Part shown: positions 47,552-56,800 of the stretch, piece after piece
Position numbering within the stretch: position 1 is the first letter of the stretch
Layout of the letters: every line of letters begins with the position of its first letter
DNA from: Phallusia mammillata
Taxonomy: Eukaryota > Chordata > Ascidiacea > Phlebobranchia > Ascidiidae
Reading direction: 5' to 3'
DNA length: 64,000 nucleotides
NCBI GenBank assembly: GCA_003260075.1
Contig: QLIY01000006.1
Location: 237,395 to 301,394 of the forward strand
The notes under the pieces: model-generated
Told to the model about the DNA's origin: nothing
What the model saw: only the letters and a program-made list of their open reading frames with translations
The model's database searches: none
Made by a program: the position numbers and the translations under genes

Positions 47552-50407
47552 TTAATCCAAAGCACGAAACAGTCCACAACCAATATTTTCATCACTTGCT
47601 GACATAACCAATTTTCTGTCTAGAATCTTGGCCAAATCATCATCAGAAATTGGACGGCAAGACTTTTCACTGTTTGCAGAATCTTTTAACATTGTCAAAA
47701 TGTTTGTAGATGGTGCCGCTGATGTCAATTGATCAGATTTAATGTCTTCATCGAGTTTTCCTTTGAACTTTGACCGATTCATGATCAACCTTTCCAGCAC
47801 TCGCTTTGCTTCAGCTCTTTCAACCATATATTGGTCAATTGTGTTGGCTGAAACAAAGCGATAAACAATAACAGGCCTTGTTTGCCCAATGCGGTGGCAT
47901 CGATCTTGTGCTTGTAGGTCATTTTGTGGGTTCCAATCCGAATCATATATGATTACTGTGTCAGCTGCAGTCAGATTTATTCCCAGTCCACCAGCTCGTG
48001 TTGAAAGAAGAAACATAAACACCTCTGGGTCCTTGTTAAATTGGTCAATATATTGTTGTCTGACTTCACATTTGGTTGACCCATCAAGACGCACATGACT
48101 GTACTTTCTAAAACGGCAGTAGTCTTCCAACACATCCAATATCTTAGTCATTTGACTAAAAAGTAGGACTTTGTGGCCTCGCTCCTGCAAAACAGGAAGC
48201 ATGCGATCCAACAACTGGAGCTTTCCACATGATGTTACCAGTTCCTCATCAATTCTGTATATATCTGTGCCCGGAATTAATGGGTATTGAATTAGGTATG
48301 GGTGATTGCAACATTTTCGCAACTGCATGACCACATTGTTAAGGGAAATGTTTACTACTGCATCAGGGTCAAATAGGTTTCGTTCATCTTTTTCCTGTTG
48401 GATGCGTGATTCCAGAGTCAAACTTCGTGTTTTATGTCCAACTGAATCAGTAAAGTCATCAGAAACTTTGTGTATATTTTCTTTATTTTCGGGACCTTCC
48501 TTGTCTTTCAAATACTTTCGGATGGTTCGATTTGTCAAAGCTTGGTAAAACTTGTGCTGGGTGTCAGAAAGAGGAGCAAAAACCAAAACCTCCCTCTTGG
48601 GTGGAAGTTCCAAATCTACATCAGCCTTTGTTCTGCGCAAAAGAAAGGGTGCGAGAATCTTATGCAGCATTAGTATCACATTTTTTTCCTTGTCGGAATT
48701 AATGGACTGGCTGCCTTTCTGTATCTTGGTCAGGTCAAACCAGGCTTCAAATGTGCTCAAATCATTAAACACTTCAGGAAGCAGGAAGTTTAGCAAAGAC
48801 CACAATTCAGCTAGACTATTTTGTAGCGGTGTTCCTGTCAAAAGAAGTTTTGCAGATACTTTCAACATCTTTAGTTCCTTGAGCAAGCGGCAGTTCATGT
48901 TTTTAATTCGATGCCCTTCATCAATCACCAAATAATCAAAGGAATACTTGGACAATGCAGCACGGTCTCTCATTACAATCTCATATGAAGTAACAACCAC
49001 AGGACAGCAATTTAGATCAGGGCTTCTCTCATCTATTTTAGATTGAAGAATATGCCTTTCAACTGCACTGCCATGATACAACATTACAGGAATACGAGGT
49101 GTAAACCTTTTAAACTCTGATATCCAATTGCATATGGTTGACATTGGTGCACAGACCAAAAATGGTCCAGGTACACCAATTTTGACCAGTCGAGCTATCA
49201 GGGCTATGCACTGAATAGTTTTGCCCAATCCCATTTCATCAGCAAGAATTCCATTCACAGCATTTTCAAAGAGAATTTTTAACCACTCATACCCTGCAAC
49301 TTGATAATCTCGAAGAATTCCACCAGTAAGCAGTATAGGTTGTGAGTCATGAATAGGGGTGTCATTTAGGTATTTAACACCATCTACAATGTTAATAACA
49401 TTCTGTGATTGAGTACCTGTATGCAACTTTGATTGAAGTAGTGATTCTTGATCAATTTTAGCAATTGCTTTTTCTTGATCAGTTAGACTCCGCTTTGATT
49501 TTTTTGGTTCCTGTTCATCATCTTTGGTTATGTCAGTGATAATAACCGATTTATCAACCCATTTGTCTTTGTTTTTCTTCGTTCCTAAATGATGCACCAA
49601 ATATTTCCATTTTTTATCAACATAACAAGTATCAACAATTTTTGCATTGATAAGGTCTTCCTCATTATCCGCCTTTTGTAGAATTTGAACTTTCTCTCCA
49701 ACCTCAAAGTCGGCCTTAGGGTGCGATACTCCATCTTGATTTTCTTTTTGTTCCTTTTCTTTGCGCTTTTGTTTTGCAGGAGTTCCCACATTTTCCTCTT
49801 GACTCCTTGGTCGTTTTCTTGTCTGTTGTTTTGGAGTTTCAACCTTAGGTTTTTCCTTGTTTTCACTGGCCTTTAAAAGCTTCTGTTTTTTGCGTTTCGC
49901 ACGTTTTTCCTTTTTTTCTTTGGTCTTCTTGATAATGCCCAAAAGATAATTTGCATAGATACTACTTTTTTCTAACAAGTGATGTAATTGTGTCATGCGC
50001 ATATCCTCTGAAATTTCTTTCCACTGTTCTAGTGCCTTTTTCTTGATTTGTTCTTCCTCTTTTTTTCCCTCAATAAGCAACGTTTCTTCTTCTTTAATCA
50101 TAGCAGTTGTAAGTAGCCCTGTTTCATCACTCTTCTCCACATCTTCTGACTTGTTGTTCTCTTCAGAAGCAAACAACTCATCTACTGTCAGTTTGCTTTC
50201 TTCATTATCTGCATTAAGATCTTCAGTCTTTGGTGTAACAACCTTGTTGCTATGTGAAGAGGCTTCACTGCAGTTGGAGTTTCCTTCCATAAACTCTGGC
50301 ACCAAATGATTTGAGTTGGAGTCAACCACGCAAAAAACTTGGCGAGAGTTTGAATCATTGTCAAAGTCACTGCTGACAATACTGTCTGGCTCTGATTTTA
50401 CCATCAT
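47552..50407 (-). CDS. HELLS: HELLS/LSH-like SNF2 chromatin remodeler with Tudor-knot-like insertion, intronless
   Basis: This single-exon frame encodes 951 residues (human HELLS 838). HELLS/LSH is a nuclear SNF2 ATPase that promotes DNA methylation and heterochromatin together with CDCA7. The start ATG is at 50407 (MMVKSEPDS); the frame is open upstream without an ATG. An acidic N-terminus leads to LLEKSSIYANYLL (human LLEKSNIY...LL) and lysine-rich coiled coil. Residues about 233-290 (FEVGEKVQIL...VHHLGTKKNKDKWV) look like a chromo-barrel/Tudor-knot domain that I do not know from vertebrate HELLS. The helicase core follows: GILADEMGLGKT (Walker A, about 389), DEGH (about 496, the HELLS variant of DEAH), LLLTGTPLQN, LRKCCNHPYL, LLFSQMT, STRAGGLGINLTAADTVI and DRCHRIGQT. 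Helicase motifs appear intact. A retrocopy that replaced the spliced gene is possible. Confidence 0.9.
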   Translation of the reverse strand: MMVKSEPDSIVSSDFDNDSNSRQVFCVVDSNSNHLVPEFMEGNSNCSEASSHSNKVVTPKTEDLNADNEESKLTVDELFASEENNKSEDVEKSDETGLLTTAMIKEEETLLIEGKKEEEQIKKKALEQWKEISEDMRMTQLHHLLEKSSIYANYLLGIIKKTKEKKEKRAKRKKQKLLKASENKEKPKVETPKQQTRKRPRSQEENVGTPAKQKRKEKEQKENQDGVSHPKADFEVGEKVQILQKADNEEDLINAKIVDTCYVDKKWKYLVHHLGTKKNKDKWVDKSVIITDITKDDEQEPKKSKRSLTDQEKAIAKIDQESLLQSKLHTGTQSQNVINIVDGVKYLNDTPIHDSQPILLTGGILRDYQVAGYEWLKILFENAVNGILADEMGLGKTIQCIALIARLVKIGVPGPFLVCAPMSTICNWISEFKRFTPRIPVMLYHGSAVERHILQSKIDERSPDLNCCPVVVTSYEIVMRDRAALSKYSFDYLVIDEGHRIKNMNCRLLKELKMLKVSAKLLLTGTPLQNSLAELWSLLNFLLPEVFNDLSTFEAWFDLTKIQKGSQSINSDKEKNVILMLHKILAPFLLRRTKADVDLELPPKREVLVFAPLSDTQHKFYQALTNRTIRKYLKDKEGPENKENIHKVSDDFTDSVGHKTRSLTLESRIQQEKDERNLFDPDAVVNISLNNVVMQLRKCCNHPYLIQYPLIPGTDIYRIDEELVTSCGKLQLLDRMLPVLQERGHKVLLFSQMTKILDVLEDYCRFRKYSHVRLDGSTKCEVRQQYIDQFNKDPEVFMFLLSTRAGGLGINLTAADTVIIYDSDWNPQNDLQAQDRCHRIGQTRPVIVYRFVSANTIDQYMVERAEAKRVLERLIMNRSKFKGKLDEDIKSDQLTSAAPSTNILTMLKDSANSEKSCRPISDDDLAKILDRKLVMSASDENIGCGLFRALD

Positions 50408-50767
50408 CAATTTGCCACAGTTGGTAAAAATAATCACCTAATTGTCTTCATGTACCTACAATCAAGGTTTAATATCTTAAATAACATGACCATCGGCACA
50501 TACTATATTAACAAGTATTAAACAGTATTGAAAACTCGTCTTGGTGACTAATCAATTGTCATAAATTCGCACATACACGTTGATTTAATAATGGCCCAAA
50601 TTGATAACTTGTATAAACTTGTCCATCTCCGTACCATTTAGCACAAAACAAATTCCCAACATCTTCTGCTTTTAAACTGAAAGTCCAAATAGTGTTACTT
50701 GAAGTAAAATTTACCAATTGAAACTTATGTAACCGAGATGAATTGGATTAACTAAGGGATCAACTAA

Positions 50768-51310
50768 GGGTGCATCTAAAATATACAGGATCGCTTGGAC
50801 CCCCCCCCCATTAACACAGCTTGGCGCACCTTTATAACACTTGGTGCACCTTTATATGGCTTGGTTTACATTTAATCGCGTGGTGCACCCTTATATTGCT
50901 TGGTTCACATTTGTATCACTTGGTGCACAATGCACAGACATTTATATCACTTGGTTCACCCTGATATGCTATATCGCTTGGTGCACCTTTATGCCACTTG
51001 CCGTACCTTTATATCGCTAGGTAAATGTGCACGTAGCATTATACAGGTGCATCAAGCAAAACAAAGTTGCACGGAGCGATATAAAGTTGAACCGGCCAAA
51101 ATACAGGTGCACCAAGCGACAAAAAGGTGCATCAAGCGATATAAAGGTGCATCATGCGATATAAGGATGAACCAAGCGATATAAATGTGCACCATGCTAT
51201 ATTAAGATGCACCAAGTAATGTCAAGGTCCACAAAAGAATATAAAGGTGCACCAAGTGATAAAAAGGTGCACCAAGCGATCCAAGCGATCCTGTATATTT
51301 TAGATGCACC
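50768..51310. mobile_element. Foldback transposon built from ~20 bp subrepeats, with 10 bp TSD
   Basis: The terminal inverted repeats are GGTGCATCTAAAATATACAG plus GATCGCTTGG at the left and their inverse at the right (about 51280-51310). GATCAACTAA is duplicated exactly at 50758-50767 and 51311-51320. Inside, about ten degenerate units of 'cttggtgcacctttatatcg' run in one direction (50819-51022). The reverse-complement unit then runs to the other end (51040-51290). This is the architecture of Drosophila FB-type foldback elements. A ten-C placeholder (50800-50809) interrupts the left arm. No transposase is present. Confidence 0.85.
50800..50809. other. Ten-C run within foldback element (probable gap placeholder)
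   Basis: Ten C interrupt the left arm of the foldback element. A collapsed or unassembled part of the subrepeat array is likely here, so the element's true length is unknown. Confidence 0.7.
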
Positions 51311-51803
51311 GATCAACTAACACAAATTTAAACATTTCTTTTGCAAAACAATCTCGTTACTGCAATAAAGTGATCGCAACCATTTCCATAATTCCAATAA
51401 AAGGAAAACAACAATCAAAAAGCAACTGCTCAGATACTTTGCCCACGTGACGCACAATCGCGCGTTCTCCCGCGAAGCTGCTCATGCGTTGCAGCATAGA
51501 GCTCTTAAAAATCTGCACTGAAATTACGTTTTAACTAGTTTGTGAGACTGGTTTTAATTTTGTCTGTTTGTAATATTATCTACATTTCAAAGAATTATTC
51601 TTATCTTACACGGGTTACATTTATATATCAAAGTATTTTCTAATCATGAAAGAAAAAACAGTATTCCGTCATGGTTGATTAGTTGGCAGGGTAAACATTC
51701 AAAACGTGGAACTGGAATCTCACCAAAGATTGTCTCAAATAATAAAAATACGATGAGCACAGTAACTGCAGATACAACGGAATTGAATCCTGCAAAGTTA
51801 ACT

Positions 51804-53107
51804 ATGCTGCACAGGTGGAAAGCTGCAAATCTACTGATTGACAAAAGTTCGGAGGCATCTCGAAATATCATGTAAATGTCGTTTTTTGGTTGGAGAAAAC
51901 TTTTGAGTTTTGACAACATATAGGCTAAAATTGTTTCTAAACTTTCGTGTGTATCAAAACTGTTAAACTGAATTTTTTTTAATGTTTTGAACACAGGTCT
52001 CAGTTTGCACAAACAAAAGATTTTCTACATCTCGGTGAGTTGGTATTTCTGGATTTTCGGACAACATTGATTTGACATTATTTTGTTACTCAGACAACAC
52101 AAAAGCGTCAAAACAATTTTGCCAAAAATGTGGTACCATTTTTACGTCCGGCAATCACACTGTATCATTTGCTTCCAAACCCTCCTACAATGGAAAAGTT
52201 AGGAAGAGTTTAAAGAGAACAAAACGAAAACGTGGTGCAGTGAAAGCAGAAGAAAAAAGGAATGTTGACAAATATTATGAATCAAAGTCTCAAATAAAAC
52301 TGTCATGCAAGATTTGTTTCCATAACAACATATTACCTGGAGCAAGTCGCAATGAGTTGGAAACTGTAGATGTACAAAAAAACAAATCAAATGATTTCAA
52401 TTTAGGTAATAAGCTGTGTGTTTGTTGTTTGTTTTATTTCAGTCAGGCAATGCCTAAATGCTTAATCTCTAAAATTAGTTTATGTTAAATTGTCTTTTTG
52501 CTAGTAAGTTGGTTGGTTCACTTTTAGAGTGTTTGAAGTTGGTGATTTGTATTTGAAAACCCAGTAGATCGGAATATTGCCATTTAAATTTCTTGCTCAT
52601 GAAGGCAAAAGTACTTGAGGCAGGTTTGGAACCAACAACCTTATAACAATAATCATTAATCAATTGACATGTGTTTGCACAAATGGCCAATGAAAAGTTC
52701 CCCCGTGGAACTTGGGCCCAGTTTTTTTATTTTGCTGATATATGAAAACTATTTAACTGTGATATAGATTATTCAACATTAAGTGGATAGATAAAGTTAT
52801 TAGCAGTTTTTAAAAACATGTTGTTAAGCTAAAACCAAATGTACATGAAGAACTTTACTTCAAGATGTGTTTTAAATATCGGAATATATATGTCTGATTC
52901 ACCTATTATATTCTAGGTTTTGTGCCAACATCATTTGGAAAACCTAATAAAACTTCTACACCAGTAAGGACAAACACATCCAATACCAGTATTAACAAAT
53001 CGAGTAAAAGAAAAAGGACTGCCACCTCAAGATTATCAAGTCTATTAAAAAATCAAAGCAGCTCTTCACCTAATGGAAGTCTTCAGGATTTTCTTTCATC
53101 TTTATGA
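51804..53107 (+). CDS. C18orf21/RMP24-like zinc-ribbon protein
   Basis: Four exons (51804-51871, 51997-52034, 52094-52405, 52917-53107) with consistent phase encode 202 residues (human C18orf21 about 220). A helical N-terminus (MLHRWKAANLLIDKSSEASR) is followed by a first CxxC (FCQKCGTIF), a basic stretch (VRKSLKRTKRKRG), and a second CxxC (LSCKICFHN) about 55 residues on; together these can form a zinc ribbon like the Rpr2/Rpp21/Snm1 family. A serine/threonine-rich tail ends SRLSSLLKN...LQDFLSSL, matching the human C-terminal 'LKMLLSQN...FRNFLSSL'. The human protein has been linked to RNase MRP, so an RNA-processing role is inferred by homology. Upstream in-frame ATGs (51753, 51675) could extend it. 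AATAAA lies at 53145. It diverges from HELLS, with the foldback element between them. Confidence 0.75.
52612..52700 (-). repeat. tRNA-like SINE fragment (low confidence)
   Basis: A minus-strand B-box-like GTTGGTTCCAAACC is followed by 'tgcctcaagtacttttgcct' and 'tcatgagcaag', wording common in tRNA-derived SINE bodies. No convincing A-box was seen. It lies in the last intron of the C18orf21-like gene. Confidence 0.25.
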
Positions 53108-53861
53108 GCTGTTTCACATATTTTTTCTGGTTCTGATATGAAGTAATAAAATGTTTACATGTCGATTTTGAAGTATTAAATAAACATATTTTGTTTCTCA
53201 AGGTTTAGATTGGTAATGCTTTCTTCATCTACAGTTTTACTGTTGTTTTCACCACTAGGCCATGACTTATTCTGTAGGCTCAAGTAAGACAATGTCACAA
53301 TTCGGCTACCACATGTAAAAAAGTGCAGTTTTATTAACTCTGACAAACATTTGTGCACATTAAAAGCTATAAAATTTTGAAAAGGAAAAAAAACTTACAT
53401 TTTTAGGTACAGTGCATAAAAATACATTGTTAAAAAAATAAATGTACCGTTTCACAATTATCTGATGAGCAGCAACATATATGAACTCACAAAACAGTTA
53501 CACAACAGTGATTCTACAATAGATAAAATTTGACACAGTTTCTTGAGGTGTTGACATGACAGTATTTTCCATGACTGGTTAACATCAGTGTCTAGGAAAC
53601 TGAAAAGAAAGACAACAATTTGTGTTAAGTGCACAATAGATTAATTTGGCTGTATGTGCGTAATAGAGTAATTTTGATAGATTTGATATTTTTTTGAAAC
53701 AGCGAAACAGATGCTTTGACCGTATGACATACTTTTACAATAAACATTTAGGTATGATTAAGTATACACTGTTCTGACAAATAAAGTACAGATTTTACTG
53801 AATGTAATTTTTAAAAAGAATAAAGAGAACAACACACAAACATGCAAAAAAATTTACAAAA

Positions 53862-56800
53862 TCATGCTTTGAAGGAATTTTCCAATCTTGAATCATCAAG
53901 CTGCATCGATAACTCTTTTACTTTATCGGACCAATAGGAACTGCTTTGCTGAAGATGCAATGACAGCTAAATGAAAACATGCAGGACATGCAAATTAAAG
54001 AACAAATGTGTGCATGCATGTGACAATATAATCTTGACAGTGATTGTATGTTCACAATTAGTGGGAAAACTATATGTCCAATAAGTGTTGATCAGCAAAA
54101 TAAACCTGATTTAATCAACTGGCCTTTTGAAAAAACAATCGCATAATTGTGCTTGGCAGAAATTTTATGACTAACTCAACAAATTAAAAAAATGTCAACT
54201 TAACATAATGGTAGTAAAAAACAAAAACGTCAGTTAGTAGATTTTCACCTCTCCAACTCTTTGTACCCAGTAGTTTTTATCCAAGCGATCAGGGTTACTA
54301 ATTCCTGTGCTTCGCGCATCAGCCAATGCAGCCTCAGTCGCCTGGCAAGCAAATTGTTTGTAACCAATAAAACCAAGCACAGTTTGTGTAGTAACTTCAA
54401 ATAAAGTGACATGTACTAATTAGGCTAAATGACAGAAAAAGTGCATTGGAGGAAAAACCATCCTACAAAATAATAGCAAACACTATAATACACCCTACTT
54501 TTTGCATGGAAAATACACTAGCATGCAAAGACAGTCAGTGTAAAACAAATGAATTAAAGTCCAAGCATGCAAAGACAGTCAGTGCAAAACAAATGAATTA
54601 AAGTCCTAACCATTGTTCATGCATCACTGTGTTGCTTTACAACAAGCATACTAGTCATTGAATAAGCTACTCACACATGCAGCATATTTTACCTTGTCAC
54701 GCAAGGACGATTGTCTGTAACTACTATTCATGTGGGGAAATTCCCTGCTTGGTGAAGTGAGAGATCGAGCCTAAATTAGAAATTTTTGTTAATAAAGCAC
54801 AGGACAGGACACACCAGTAAGTCACGTTCTGGTAACAACCAGTTTGCATGCAACTGAATGCTGTTTTACTCCAGATTTACTTTAAGTTTCTAGGTTGACC
54901 ATCAATTATGGTACATTTAAATATTACTGTGAACCACCAAAAAGAGCCACAAGACCATGTGCAGAAATAGTTAAGCTAAAAACACTACCTACACTAAAAT
55001 GTAAACCTAAAACTATTATCAACTCTTGGGACTTTTTATCAAGCCATCTTCAAATGCTCATGATTAAGAACAAGTAAGGATATTATGTTAAAGAAATGCC
55101 AGGCAAACATAAAATTAACTTACATCAAGTTGAGCTCGGAGCCCCATCAGTGCTTGTTCTTTAGCCTCAAGTTGTAATTCTAAACTTTTTCTTGTTGCAA
55201 TTTCCTGTTCAACCAACGATCTTTGGCGGGAGTTTTCTTTGCTAAGGTTGTTTAACTTTACAACAAACAGAAAACGTTGAAAACACAAATACAGTACACT
55301 AAAAATGCTAAATGAAAACATAACCAACAGGCTTAAATCACAATCTTTAATGCATCACCATAGTGTAGCAGATGATAATGTCTGGTACGAAACTTCTTCG
55401 ACACTTATTAATATTACCAGTAGCATATTCACTATGTAACACTTAAAGCCAGAAATTTTTTAATACTGTTGTTACCACATCTCTGCACAAAGTATACTTG
55501 ATTGAACTGGTAATATTGTAAAAGTTTTTAGCCACCTACATATCTTTAAAATTTAAATTTGAGAATTTCTGCAACCCAAATGTTAACAACTAATTTATCA
55601 CATCTAAAACAACAACTGTGTTTTAAGTTGGAATTAATTTATTGTTACAGCAAAGATTAAAGCTGCGAGAAGCTAAAAAAGTAAAAACTCCCATACTTTG
55701 TTAAACATTGATCGAAACAGCAATTTGGTAAATATTAAGCATTTTACATACCTGTTGATTAAGTTGCTGGATGCAATCAACATTTTGTTTCAAGCGTCGA
55801 TGCAAGTCATCAAGCGAAGCATTTTTTTCTTGCAATGTCACCTCTTGTTCACTTTCTGCTTCACCGAGTCTGTCTCGCAGTTGCATTATAAGAGCCTATA
55901 ACATAATAAATATATTTATCAGATAAATTAACGTTTTTATATTTCACAAAACTGTAGTTCATGTATGTAAAAATTTTCCAAGTAGACGAGAGTTTTTTTG
56001 TTGGGAAGAAAAACCATACTGTTACACCAAATACCTGTTGCTCAGATGTGTGTCGCTGCAGTGCTTTGCTTTTATCAGCTTCCTGTGAAATTCCATCCAA
56101 TGTTTCTTTCAATCTTTTCAATTCATTCTTCAAGTTAATATTCTCGGAGTGGAGGTGACTGAAAAACAAAAGCTTTTTCATAAAATTTTGCTTTCAATAA
56201 GCATCAGTTTAGCATTTTTTTTGTAAAACTCATGTTTCAGCTTTAACAGAAAAATTTGTATTAAAACCCTTATTGATTGATTTGTTTAATAAATAGATAT
56301 TTAGTAAAGAAACATTTAAGTTAAAAATTAAAGCACAAAAATTTTGCCTCAATGGTTGATTTTAAAACCATTTTATTAAATGGTGAAATGCAACTTTTCA
56401 TTTAAATCTTAGCTGGAAAATGTTTCTTGTTCTCTGAAGTGAGAGTGATAATTTACAAAAATAATAAAATCACTTGTAATTACTCAACATTAGAATTAGT
56501 AAACTCATCTGGCAATGGAAACAAAATTAGTTTCAAGCTAAAAGATATTGTTAAAACTAATACAACTTGTTCCAACAAAGCCCAATGAGCCTTGCAAACA
56601 ACAATAGCCATTGTTTGGTGCTTATTCAAACACAATGGCTGAGACTAAATCAACAGACATTCACCACATTCTGAAGCCATGGAAATGGCAAAGCAGAGGA
56701 GATATCTGGTAGAGAAAGTTTAGGACTGAACCAGTTGGGATATTTGGTTTGTAAATGTTTTTGGTATCTAGTCAGTTTTGGATTGTCTATTTTTGTGTAA

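Noticed and set aside
45523-50407. HELLS-MRPS5-epimerase as an ascidian operon
   Set aside because: All three are on the minus strand, but gaps of about 0.5 and 1 kb are much wider than the near-zero spacing typical of Ciona operons.
50819-51290. CRISPR-like array of ~20 bp repeats
   Set aside because: The units are contiguous and degenerate, invert orientation in the middle, have no unique spacers, and sit in an animal genome; a foldback transposon explains them.
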